From the NCBI GenBank assembly GCA_944321445.1, contig CALULJ010000005.1, positions 1 through 64,000 of the forward strand: 64,000 nucleotides of DNA. The letters run 5' to 3'. Source of the stretch: an uncultured Collinsella sp. GTDB lineage: Bacteria > Actinomycetota > Coriobacteriia > Coriobacteriales > Coriobacteriaceae. The translations under genes and the position numbers were made by a program. The first letter of the stretch is position 1. Each line of letters opens with the position of its first letter. Positions 44,564 through 52,320 of the stretch are shown piece after piece. The notes under the pieces were generated by a model. It was not told the DNA's origin. It ran no database searches and was given only the letters and a program-made list of their open reading frames with translations.

Positions 44564-44705
44564 TTTGCAAAAAGTCCGGACTTTGGGCGGATTTTTCGCC
44601 CCGGGTCCATATCGGCGGCCTTTTGACCTCGTGTTTTCGCAGCTAGAATTGGCGTGTTTATAGACCCGGGGTCAAAAATCCGCCCAAAGTCCGGACTTTT
44701 TGTAC
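44564..44705. repeat. ~140-bp palindromic element, copy 3
   Basis: Arms starting CAAAAAGTCCGGACTTTGGG pair perfectly with the right arm (to 44704). An almost contiguous inner stem CCCCGGGTC/GACCCGGGG gives about 37 paired bases. The element lies between recO and the methyltransferase gene, whose start is 73 bases further on. Confidence 0.9.
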
Positions 44706-44777
44706 GGGCGTGGTGCGAGAAGGCGATTCAGAGCTTTATGGGATGCCCGATAGGTGCGATTGAGAGGAGGCTTTCTC

Positions 44778-45416
44778 ATGGATAGGCGTCAGACTGTGTT
44801 CGAGGCGGATGCGCGGCGCGATTGGGAGGTGTGCGGCTGCTCGCTGGTGTGCGATGAGAATGCGCGCGTCGCGGCCCCCGGTGCCCATGAGCCCACGCCC
44901 ACGCCGTACTTCGTGCTCGACGAGCTGTTCTTGCACGTTGACTTTGACAAAGATTCGCACCTGCTCGACGTGGGTTGTGGCACGGGAAGGGTTCTTGCGT
45001 ATGTTGCCAGTCGCCTCCCGGGGCGTGCCACGGGCATTGAGCTCGACGGCGTGCTCGTGGCCCGCGTGCGTGCGTGGGCGCAGCGATATCCGCGGCTCGA
45101 TGTTCGCTGCGGCAACGTGCTGGACGAACCGCTTGCGCCGTACACGCACTTCTATTTGTTCAACCCATTCGACACCGAGGTCCTCGTGAAGTTTCTGGAC
45201 AAGGTTGAAGCTGAGGTGATGCGCCCGGTTACGCTCATCCACATGTCCGATAACGGCGAGCGCTATGCCTATCTGGGCCGGCCAGGGTGGACGCTCGTGC
45301 AAGAGGGGTCCATCCAGGGATGCCGTGCAGAGGACGGGTCGTTAACCCCGGTGTACGGATGCCCGCAGACCTGGGCTATTTGGACTTACGTGCCTTCGAT
45401 GAGAAAAAATTATTAG
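44778..45416 (+). CDS. class I SAM-dependent methyltransferase
   Basis: The 212-residue product has a Rossmann methyltransferase core: SAM-binding motif I LLDVGCGTGRVLAYVASR near 62-79, the acidic end of strand 2 (GIELDGV), and a motif IV-like FYLFNPFDTE near 125. It lacks the N/DPPY signature of nucleic-acid methylases, so the target is unknown and could be a small molecule or RNA. GAGGAGG precedes ATG 44778. It stands alone between a palindromic element and the hydrogenase operon and shows no disruption. Confidence 0.75.
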   Translation: MDRRQTVFEADARRDWEVCGCSLVCDENARVAAPGAHEPTPTPYFVLDELFLHVDFDKDSHLLDVGCGTGRVLAYVASRLPGRATGIELDGVLVARVRAWAQRYPRLDVRCGNVLDEPLAPYTHFYLFNPFDTEVLVKFLDKVEAEVMRPVTLIHMSDNGERYAYLGRPGWTLVQEGSIQGCRAEDGSLTPVYGCPQTWAIWTYVPSMRKNY

Positions 45417-45528
45417 CTGTTGTGCTTTCGAGCTATTCTCTCGTGCTCGGAGCTCCATCAACCCAGTGGTGTCCACTCGGACCCCTTCATCAATATTCCT
45501 GAATTTCTGAGCTGCCGATACGTTCACG

Positions 45529-45605
45529 AGACGGATTCGTCCGTCTGTAGGGTTCGTGATAGCGGGCGGCAGTCCATCTGTAATAAAAAGTTATTGACAT
45601 TACAG
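45529..45605 (+). promoter_or_regulatory. leader hairpin and dyad upstream of the hydrogenase operon
   Basis: A perfect AGACGGA-TTCG-TCCGTCT hairpin (45529-45546) is followed by the dyad CTGTAAT (45578-45584) - N14 - ATTACAG (45599-45605), just before the ribosome site. The dyad may bind a dimeric repressor; its regulator is not known. 45417-45528 holds nothing else recognised. Confidence 0.5.
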
Positions 45606-45619
45606 AGGGGAGAACGTTT

Positions 45620-47449
45620 ATGGCACGACTTCATGTCATGGAGCGCAGCCATGCCCAGGCCGTCATGGACGACCTGCATGATGCGCTCGGAAGGCGCTTG
45701 GCCGCACGGTCGCTCGCGCCCTGCCCGGTCGAGTTCACGGCGGCGCTCGTCAACCTGTGCGCCACGCAGAGCTGCGGCAAGTGCACGCCTTGCCGCGTGG
45801 GTCTGAAGGCCCTGGCCGACCTGCTCGAGGATGTGCTGGCGAACCGCGCCACGCTCGAGACCATCGACCTCATCGAAAAGACCGCGAACACCATCTATCT
45901 GTCGAGCGACTGCGCCATCGGCTACGAGGCCGGCTCCATGGCGCTCATGGCCGTGCGCGGCTTCCGCGACGACTTCGAGCACCACGTGCGCGAGCACGCC
46001 TGCGGTTTCGAGCAGAACGAGCGCGTCCCGTGCGTCGCCGGCTGCCCGGCCAACGTCGACATCCCGGGCTACATCTCGCTCGTGGAGGCCGGTCGCTACA
46101 CCGATGCGGTCCGTCTCATCCGCAAGGACAACCCGCTGCCCATCGTGTGCGGCCGCGTGTGCGAGCACCCGTGCGAGATGCACTGCCGTCGCGGCATCGT
46201 CGACGACCCACTGAACATTCTGGCACTCAAGCGCTACGCTACCGACCATATGGAGAGCGACTACCGTCCGCACATGGCCGAGGCCACCGGCAAGCGCGTC
46301 GCCGTCATCGGCGGCGGCCCGGCCGGCATCTCGTGCGCCTACTACCTGGCGCTCATGGGTCACAAGGTCAAGATCTTCGAGCAGCGCAAGCACCTGGGCG
46401 GCATGCTGCGCTACGGCATTCCGAGCTACCGCCTGCCGCGCGAGGACCTCGAGGCCGAGATCCAGTGGATCTTGGACTGCGGCATCGAGGTCGAGACCGA
46501 GCGCTCCATCGACGGCATGGACCGCGACCGCATGCGCACCACCTACGACGCGGTGTATCTGGCCATCGGCGCCCACAGCGATAAGAAGCTGGGCCTGGAG
46601 GGCGAGGACGCCGAGGGTGTCGTGTCTGCGGTGCAGATGCTGCGCGCCATCGGCGACGGCGAGATGCCGGACTTCACCGGCGAGCGCGTCGTGGTCATCG
46701 GCGGCGGCAACGTCGCCATGGACGTTGCGCGCTCGAGTGTGCGCCTGGGCGCCGAGAAGGTCATCATCGCGTACCGCCGCCGCATCTGCGACATGACCGC
46801 GCAGGACGCCGAGATTGCCGGCGCCGAGGCGGAAGGCTGCCAGATCATGGAGCTGAACGCCCCTGTGCGTATCGAGACCACCGAGGACGGCCGTGTCGCC
46901 GGCGTTGTGGTTCAGCCGCAGATCATCGGCGCCCCGCGCCGCGGCCGTCCCGCGCCCCGCGCCGCCGCCGCTCCCGAGCAGCTCATTCCGTGCGACCGCG
47001 TCATCGTGGCCATCGGCCAGGACATCGACTCCGGGTCGTTCGAGGCCTGCGGCATCCCATGCAAGTGGGGCCGCATCATCACCGACACCGAGGGCGCCGT
47101 GCCCGAGTTCGAGGGCGTGTACTCCGGCGGCGACTGCCAGACCGGTCCCGCGACCGTCATCCGCGCCATCAACGCCGGCAAGGTCGCCGCTGCGAACATC
47201 GACCATTATCTCGGGTTCGACCATACCATCGAGCTCGACGTCGACCTGCCGCCCGTGCAGTTCAAGGGCAAGCGCTTGTGCGGCCGCTGCGAGCTCAAGG
47301 AGCGCGACGCCGCTGAGCGCATCGGCGACTTCGAGATGGCCGAGATCGGTCTCACCGAGGAGGAGGCGCACCAGGAGGCTTCGCGCTGCCTGCGCTGCGA
47401 TCACTTCGGCTTCGGTGCGTTCCGTGGGGGGAGGAATTTCCAGTGGTAA
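45620..47449 (+). CDS. NuoF-tail/GltD-like flavoprotein, NAD(P)H partner of the hydrogenase
   Basis: The 609-residue product fuses two modules. Residues 1-125 resemble the C-terminal iron-sulphur domain of NuoF/HydB, with C52-GK-C55-TP-C58 and a later Cys near 98, but the FMN/NADH-binding part of NuoF is missing. From about 137 it follows the GltD/NfnB flavoprotein type: cysteine motifs CVAGCP and CGRVCEHPCEMHC for 4Fe-4S centres, FAD site VIGGGPAGISCAYYL near 229, NAD(P) site VIGGGNVAMDVARS near 357, and a C-terminal CGRCELKE...RCLRCD cluster. It overlaps hydA by 7 bases, so it probably exchanges electrons between NAD(P)(H) and the hydrogenase. GAGGGGAG precedes ATG 45620. Confidence 0.85.
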   Translation: MARLHVMERSHAQAVMDDLHDALGRRLAARSLAPCPVEFTAALVNLCATQSCGKCTPCRVGLKALADLLEDVLANRATLETIDLIEKTANTIYLSSDCAIGYEAGSMALMAVRGFRDDFEHHVREHACGFEQNERVPCVAGCPANVDIPGYISLVEAGRYTDAVRLIRKDNPLPIVCGRVCEHPCEMHCRRGIVDDPLNILALKRYATDHMESDYRPHMAEATGKRVAVIGGGPAGISCAYYLALMGHKVKIFEQRKHLGGMLRYGIPSYRLPREDLEAEIQWILDCGIEVETERSIDGMDRDRMRTTYDAVYLAIGAHSDKKLGLEGEDAEGVVSAVQMLRAIGDGEMPDFTGERVVVIGGGNVAMDVARSSVRLGAEKVIIAYRRRICDMTAQDAEIAGAEAEGCQIMELNAPVRIETTEDGRVAGVVVQPQIIGAPRRGRPAPRAAAAPEQLIPCDRVIVAIGQDIDSGSFEACGIPCKWGRIITDTEGAVPEFEGVYSGGDCQTGPATVIRAINAGKVAAANIDHYLGFDHTIELDVDLPPVQFKGKRLCGRCELKERDAAERIGDFEMAEIGLTEEEAHQEASRCLRCDHFGFGAFRGGRNFQW

Positions 47450-49185
47450 AGCTGATCATCGACGACCGCGAGGTCGAGGTACCCGAGCATACGACCATCC
47501 TCGATGCCGCCGCGAGCGTGGGCATCAAGATTCCGACGCTGTGCTATCTGCGCGACCTGAACGAGGTCGGCGCCTGCCGCGTGTGCGTGGTTGAGATCGA
47601 GGGCATCGACCAGCTCGTCGCCGCTTGCAACAACTACGTGCTCGACGGCATGGTCGTGCACACCAACAGCCAAAAGGCCCGCGTCGCGCGCAAGACGAAC
47701 GTGGAGTTCCTGCTGTCGCAGCATGACTCCGAGTGCACGAGCTGCACGCGTTCGGGCAACTGCTCGCTGCAGTCGCTCGCCAACGACCTTGGCATCACCG
47801 ACCTGCCGTTTTCCAAGCATCTCGAGGGCTTCCGCTCCGACCCCACCTTCCCGCTCATTCGCAACAACGACAAGTGCATCAAGTGCCTGCGCTGCATCCA
47901 GATTTGCGAGAAGGTCCAGGCGACGGGTGTGTGGGACCTCACGAGCCGCGCGAGCCACACCGTGGTGAACGTCGCCGGCGGCAAGAAGCTGTCCGAGACC
48001 GACTGCGCCCTGTGCGGCCAGTGCATCACCCATTGTCCGACCGGCGCCCTGCGCGCCCGTGACGACACCGAGCGCGTCTTCGACGCCCTGGGCGACCCCG
48101 ATAAGATCTGTCTTGTGCAGGTGGCGCCCGCAGTGCGCACCTCCTGGGGCGAGAGCCTGGGCCTCGCGCACGAGGACGCGACGGTCAAGCGCCTGGCGAG
48201 TGTCCTGCGCATGATGGGCTTCGACTACGTATTCGATACCAATTTCTCGGCCGACCTCACCATCATGGAAGAGGGCTCCGAGCTGCTCGAGCGCATCAAG
48301 AAGGCCGGCGAGCCCGGCGGCGAAAACATCAAGTTCCCCATGTTCACCTCCTGCTGCCCGGGCTGGATTCGCTACGTCAAGTCGCATTACCCCGACATGC
48401 TCGACCAGGTGTCCACCTCCAAGTCGCCGCAGCAGATGTTCGGCGCTGTGGCCAAGACCTACTACGCCGACGCGCTCGGCGTGGACCCGTCGAAGATCTT
48501 CAGCGTGTCCATCATGCCGTGTGTGGCCAAGAAGTCCGAAGCCGCGCTGCCCACGATGGTGGGGGAGAACGGCGACCCCGACGTGGACGTCGTCCTTACC
48601 GTGCGCGAGGTCGACCGCATGATTCGCGCGTCGCACATCGACGCGACGACCCTGCCCGAGCAGGAGCTCGACCAGCCGCTTGGCGTGGGTACCGGTGCTG
48701 CCGTCATCTTCGGCGCGACCGGTGGCGTCATGGACGCGGCGCTGCGCTCCGCCTACTTCCTGGCGACGGGCGAGAACCCCGACCCGGATGCCTTCAGCGG
48801 CGTGCGCGGTCTGGACGGCTGGAAAGAGAAGACCTTCGATTTGGCCGGGACACCCCTGCGCGTGGCCGTGGCGCACGGCTTGGGCAACGCCCATAAGCTC
48901 ATCGAGGCCCTGCGCGCCGGCGAGGTCGAGTACGACTTCGTCGAGATCATGGCCTGCCCCGGCGGCTGCGTGGGTGGCGGCGGTCAGCCCATCCACGACG
49001 GCCGCGAGCTCGCCGGCGAGCGCGGCGACGTGCTGTGGGGTCTCGACGCCGAGGCGCCGATCCGCTTCAGCCACGAGAACCCCAGCGTGAAGCTCGTCTA
49101 CGACGACTACCTGGAGCATCCGCTCTCCGAGCGCGCCGAAGAGCTCCTCCACACCGACCACACCGCCTGGTCCATGGGAAAATAG
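47443..49185 (+). CDS. hydA: [FeFe] hydrogenase, group A
   Basis: This enzyme makes or consumes H2 at an H-cluster. The 580-residue product has an N-terminal 2Fe-2S domain (CYLRDLNEVGACRVC...AACN), a His-Cys3 4Fe-4S domain (HDSECTSCTRSGNC), two ferredoxin-type clusters (CIKCLRCIQICEK, CALCGQCITHCP), and the H-cluster loops L1 TSCCPGW (302-308), L2 MPCVAKKSE (358-366) and L3 MACPGGCVGGGGQP (503-516). All ligands are present. GTG 47443 follows GGGGGGAGGAA. The domain order matches group A multimeric hydrogenases of anaerobes. Maturases HydEFG are not in the window. The stop lies inside a REP-A unit. Confidence 0.95.
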   Translation: MVKLIIDDREVEVPEHTTILDAAASVGIKIPTLCYLRDLNEVGACRVCVVEIEGIDQLVAACNNYVLDGMVVHTNSQKARVARKTNVEFLLSQHDSECTSCTRSGNCSLQSLANDLGITDLPFSKHLEGFRSDPTFPLIRNNDKCIKCLRCIQICEKVQATGVWDLTSRASHTVVNVAGGKKLSETDCALCGQCITHCPTGALRARDDTERVFDALGDPDKICLVQVAPAVRTSWGESLGLAHEDATVKRLASVLRMMGFDYVFDTNFSADLTIMEEGSELLERIKKAGEPGGENIKFPMFTSCCPGWIRYVKSHYPDMLDQVSTSKSPQQMFGAVAKTYYADALGVDPSKIFSVSIMPCVAKKSEAALPTMVGENGDPDVDVVLTVREVDRMIRASHIDATTLPEQELDQPLGVGTGAAVIFGATGGVMDAALRSAYFLATGENPDPDAFSGVRGLDGWKEKTFDLAGTPLRVAVAHGLGNAHKLIEALRAGEVEYDFVEIMACPGGCVGGGGQPIHDGRELAGERGDVLWGLDAEAPIRFSHENPSVKLVYDDYLEHPLSERAEELLHTDHTAWSMGK

Positions 49186-49274
49186 GGACAGTCCCTTTTT
49201 TCCCACTTGCCGCGGCTGGGACCAGTTCCCGGCCGCGGCTTTTTTGGGAAAATGGGGACAGGCACTTTTTTCCC
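49176..49274. repeat. two REP-A units after hydA with a hairpin between
   Basis: Variant unit at 49176-49204 (its GGGAAAATAG supplies the hydA stop) and unit at 49246-49274. Between them CCGCGGC-TGGGACCAGTTCCC-GGCCGCGG forms a stem followed by CTTTTTT, a likely terminator of the hydrogenase operon (49211-49245). Confidence 0.85.
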
Positions 49275-49290
49275 AATGAAAGGGGGTGCG

Positions 49291-49383
49291 ATGTCGTTGT
49301 TTGCGCGCGTGTGGCGAGCGCTCGATAGGGAATTGCGCCGGGCTCTCATTAAGCCATGCTGTTCGGTGCTGCCTCAGCGGTGA
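49291..49383 (+). pseudogene. short reading frame, probable N-terminal piece of the following membrane protein
   Basis: ATG 49291 has the best ribosome site here (AAAGGGGG) and encodes MSLFARVWRALDRELRRALI before running out of frame and stopping at 49383. Its amphipathic, basic start would fit directly before the membrane protein that begins at 49356 in another frame. A single added base near 49351-49356 would join the two. The call as a frameshifted 5' end is inferred. Confidence 0.5.
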
Positions 49384-49778
49384 TACTGGGCGCGCTCGAC
49401 ATCGCACTGCTGTGGGCGCTCGATGCGGGCCACCTCCCCTGGGACGGAACGGGAGGAATGCTACTGATTGCGTTGCTCGTGCTTATTGTCATAAGCTGCA
49501 TCGTGACGACCGTGCTTGCCCGGCCCGCACGGCGGATGGTAATCGGCTGGATGGCGCGGTACGGAGTGAACGCTGACGCGCCGGCGCTCGGGGCCTCTAC
49601 GCTGAAGGTTATGGCACCGATTGCCATTTCGAACGTGGCGTGTTTTCCGCAGCTCATTTTGCTCCTGGTCGTCGGTGCTCTCAACGGCCCACACATTTGG
49701 ATGGCCGTCATTCCCCTCATCGCTCTTATCCGAGTGGTTGCAACAACTCGAGCCCTTGCATCGCAACTGGGAAAATAG
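49356..49778 (+). CDS. hypothetical four-helix membrane protein (possibly 5'-frameshifted)
   Basis: The 140-residue product is strongly hydrophobic: segments near 2-22 (FGAASAVILGALDIALLW), 34-53 (GMLLIALLVLIVISCIVTTV), 94-111 (ACFPQLILLLVVGAL) and 114-128 (IWMAVIPLIALIRVV). No family is recognised. ATG 49356 has no ribosome site of its own, whereas ATG 49291, in another frame, has a good one, so it is translated by coupling, by frameshift, or not at all. The last codons and stop are inside the REP-A palindrome at 49769. The 52321 gene encodes a protein of similar general type. Confidence 0.55.
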   Translation: MLFGAASAVILGALDIALLWALDAGHLPWDGTGGMLLIALLVLIVISCIVTTVLARPARRMVIGWMARYGVNADAPALGASTLKVMAPIAISNVACFPQLILLLVVGALNGPHIWMAVIPLIALIRVVATTRALASQLGK

Positions 49779-49797
49779 GGACTGTCCCTATTTTCCC
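49769..49797. repeat. REP-A palindrome on the left of the RAYT gene
   Basis: GGGAAAATAGGGAC-TG-TCCCTATTTTCCC region, an almost perfect palindrome made from two half units. It provides the stop of the upstream gene. Confidence 0.88.
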
Positions 49798-49935
49798 ACC
49801 GTATGCGGTTTAGCGCATCCGCAGGGCGGGCATAAGAATCCAACCCTCTTCCGCTCACACCTGGGATCCCCAGGGTCGGTTTTGTGCGGCCATCCGGCCT
49901 TTTGGGACCCGTGTCGAGAAAGAAGAGGGTGTGAC

Positions 49936-50688
49936 ATGAGAACCGCAAGAAAACGTTCAGAGACCGGGTTCTACCATGTGGTGAATCGAGGCAACAACAA
50001 GCAGGCGATCTTCAAGGACGATGCCGACCGGCTGAAGTTCCTGGATCTCCTCGATCGCGCCAAGCGGGAATTCGGCATGCGCATCGTCGCGTGGTGCCTG
50101 ATGGGCAACCATGTGCACCTGTTGCTCGACGATGCGGACGATCGGCTGAGCGACTTCATGCACAAAGTCCTCGGCGGGTATGCCTCCTACCTGAACGCCC
50201 GTCACGGGCGCGGGGGACACCTCTTCCAGGGGAGGTTCTTCAGCGACCCCATTGAATCCGACGAGCGCCTGCTGGAATGCGTTCGCTACATCCTCAACAA
50301 CCCCGCCAACGCAGGCATCTGCTCAACCAACGTTTACCGGTGGAGCTCTTACTCCGAGTACGTGGGGGAGCCCTCCCTCACGGATACGTCGACCGTGCTC
50401 GATATGCTCGGGGGCACAGAACAGTTCGCAAGTTTCATCGCCGATCGAGACCGTTGCACCTATGCCTTCGAGGGCGGCAGGTATCTGCCGGACGACGAGG
50501 CCCGGCGCTTGGCAGTCGCCGTTGCAGGGCGTTTCGGGACGTCCTTGGACGGGGTGCGTACGTTGCGAGCACCAGCACGAAACGATGTGATCCGGGCATT
50601 GAGCGCCGGAGGCCTGAGCTACAGGCAGATAGAAAGCCTGTGCGGCATCAGCTCTTCCGTGGTCGGCCGTGCGATAGCGGGAAAATAG
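49936..50688 (+). CDS. REP-associated tyrosine transposase (RAYT, Y1/HUH type)
   Basis: RAYTs are single-copy, domesticated-looking relatives of IS200/IS605 TnpA that cut and spread REP palindromes. The 250-residue product starts SETGFYHVVNRGNNKQAIF, has the HUH metal motif in MGNHVHLLL near 49-57, the Tyr-bearing helix GGYASYLNARHGRGGHLFQGRF near 81-102, and VRYILNNPANAGI, all typical of Y1 transposases. The C-terminus adds a helix-turn-helix-like segment (GLSYRQIESLCGISSSVVGRAI). ATG 49936 is used; its AAGAGGG ribosome site can pair with CCCTCTT at 49844-49850. REP-A units sit on both sides, and its last codons run into the right-hand one. Confidence 0.88.
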   Translation: MRTARKRSETGFYHVVNRGNNKQAIFKDDADRLKFLDLLDRAKREFGMRIVAWCLMGNHVHLLLDDADDRLSDFMHKVLGGYASYLNARHGRGGHLFQGRFFSDPIESDERLLECVRYILNNPANAGICSTNVYRWSSYSEYVGEPSLTDTSTVLDMLGGTEQFASFIADRDRCTYAFEGGRYLPDDEARRLAVAVAGRFGTSLDGVRTLRAPARNDVIRALSAGGLSYRQIESLCGISSSVVGRAIAGK

Positions 50689-50707
50689 TGCCTGTCCCCA
50701 TTTTCCC
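50679..50707. repeat. REP-A unit on the right of the RAYT gene
   Basis: GGGAAAATAG-TGCCTGTCCCCATTTTCCC: left half as in REP-A, right half as its reverse complement with the CC variant. It contains the RAYT stop codon. Confidence 0.88.
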
Positions 50708-50714
50708 GCGGACG

Positions 50715-50723
50715 TGCTACAGT
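50715..50723 (+). promoter_or_regulatory. candidate extended -10 promoter of the purine permease gene
   Basis: TGC-TACAGT (50715-50723) is an extended -10-like element just after the REP-A unit, about 50 bases before the start codon. No purine riboswitch is recognisable in this short leader. Confidence 0.4.
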
Positions 50724-50772
50724 GCCAAGTGCGTCCAATCGGGCGCATCTCTTATTGGGAGGGAAGAGGGAT

Positions 50773-52086
50773 ATGGAACAATTCTTCAAACTCGGCGAGC
50801 GCGGCTCCTCGGTGGCAACCGAGCTGCGCGCGGGAATCACCACGTTTTTGGCGATGGCCTACATCATCGTGGTGAACCCGCTCATCCTGGAGGCGGGCGG
50901 CGTGCCCGTCACCGCGGCGGTGACCGCCACCTGCGTGGGCGCCGGCATCATGACCATCGCGATGGGCATCTTCGCTAACCGTCCGCTCGCGTGCGCCTCG
51001 GGCATGGGCATCAACTCCATCGTCGCCTACACGCTGTGCGGCGCGATGGGCCTCGGCTGGCAGACCGCCATGGCCGTCGTCCTCATCGAGGGCATCGCCA
51101 TTCTGCTGCTCGTGCTCTGCGGCCTGCGCGAGGCCATCATGGAGGCCATCCCGGTGTCGCTGCGCCGCGGCATCTCCATCGGCCTCGGCCTGTTTATCGC
51201 GATGATCGGCCTCAAGGACGGCGGCATCATCCTGGCCAACCCCGATACGCTCGTGTCGCTTGGCGACGTGACCGATCCGACCTTCCTGGTGGGCACCATC
51301 TCCATCGTGGCGACGGTCGTGCTCTATTCCATGAACGTCAAGGGCGCGCTTCTGTGGGGCATCCTCGTCGCCGCGCTGTGCGGCGTTCCGCTGGGCGTCG
51401 TGCAGCCGCCCACGGGCGTTGTCGCCCCGCTCGACTTCTCGACGTTCGGCGCGCCGTTCATGAACGACGCAGACGGCGTGATGGGCCTCGTCAAAGCGAT
51501 CACCACCCCCACGATCCTGCTGTTCGCCTTCTCGCTCATGATGAGCGACTTCTTCGACACTATGGGTACCGCCATGGCCGTGGCCAAGCAGGGTGAGTTC
51601 CTGACCGAGGACGGCAAGGTCGAGGACATCAAGCCGATCCTCGTCGTCGACTCCGCCGCCGCTGCCGTGGGTGGCCTCATGGGCGCTTCGTCCATCACGA
51701 CGTTCGTCGAGTCCGCTTCGGGCGCCGCTGACGGTGGCCGCACCGGTCTGACCTCTGTCTTCACCGGCATCCTGTTCATCCTGGCCGCGTTCCTGTCGCC
51801 GCTCATCTCGTGCATCAGCTCCGCTGCGACCTGCGGCGCGCTCGTGTTCGTCGGCTTCCTCATGATGGGCGACGCCGTGATGGTCAAGTGGAACGACGTG
51901 CTCGAGGGCTTCCCGACGTTCATGATCATCGCCGGCGTTCCGTTCACCTATTCGATCTCCAACGGCATCGGCCTCGGCTTCATCACCTATATCGTCGTCG
52001 CCGTGGTCACGCGCCGCGCCATGTACGTGCGCCCGCTCATGTGGGTCGCCGGCCTCGCGTTCCTGCTGTACTTCCTGCTGCTCTAG
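50773..52086 (+). CDS. NCS2-family purine permease (AzgA/PbuG-like)
   Basis: The 437-residue membrane protein belongs to the AzgA-like branch of the nucleobase-cation symporters, which import hypoxanthine, guanine or adenine. Features: LGERGSSVATELRAGITTFLAMAYIIVVNP at the N-terminus, ACASGMGINS near 75, about 12-14 hydrophobic segments, DSAAAAVGGLMGASSITTFVESASG near 300-325 (the family signature) and AYxR-free C-terminus. ATG 50773 has GGGAAGAGGG upstream. Substrate cannot be fixed from sequence. Bounded by REP-A repeats on both sides. Confidence 0.9.
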   Translation: MEQFFKLGERGSSVATELRAGITTFLAMAYIIVVNPLILEAGGVPVTAAVTATCVGAGIMTIAMGIFANRPLACASGMGINSIVAYTLCGAMGLGWQTAMAVVLIEGIAILLLVLCGLREAIMEAIPVSLRRGISIGLGLFIAMIGLKDGGIILANPDTLVSLGDVTDPTFLVGTISIVATVVLYSMNVKGALLWGILVAALCGVPLGVVQPPTGVVAPLDFSTFGAPFMNDADGVMGLVKAITTPTILLFAFSLMMSDFFDTMGTAMAVAKQGEFLTEDGKVEDIKPILVVDSAAAAVGGLMGASSITTFVESASGAADGGRTGLTSVFTGILFILAAFLSPLISCISSAATCGALVFVGFLMMGDAVMVKWNDVLEGFPTFMIIAGVPFTYSISNGIGLGFITYIVVAVVTRRAMYVRPLMWVAGLAFLLYFLLL

Positions 52087-52147
52087 CTGCGAGGACAATA
52101 CCAGTTCATGTCGTGTGAGCCGCGGTCGGGACCAACCTCCCGGCCGC

Positions 52148-52213
52148 GGGAAAATGGGGACAGGCACTTTTTTCCCACCGAGGTGGGAAAAAAGTGCCTG
52201 TCCCCATTTTCCC
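52148..52213. repeat. inverted pair of REP-A units after the permease gene
   Basis: Units at 52148-52176 and 52185-52213 are exact reverse complements around CACCGAGGT and can terminate the permease transcript. The remaining 52214-52320 stretch holds only leader sequence of the next gene. Confidence 0.92.
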
Positions 52214-52320
52214 GCGGCCTGCGGAATCGTGCCGTTCGCGGATTGTTCGCTCGCCGTGTGGCGGCAGGCTTCTTCCATGAAATACTTCCTATAAGGCAAA
52301 CCCATAGGGGAGGAGCGGAC

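Noticed and set aside
45594-45599. Perfect -35 TTGACA before the hydrogenase operon
   Set aside because: A matching -10 would fall on the start codon (45617-45622) with the ribosome site inside the promoter; no usable -10 exists.
49769-50707. Complete IS200/IS605 insertion sequence
   Set aside because: There is no TnpB, the flanks are REP units rather than IS ends, and the protein has the RAYT type of C-terminus.
50709-50772. Purine riboswitch before the NCS2 permease
   Set aside because: The leader is about 50 bases and lacks the three-way junction and conserved loops of the purine aptamer.
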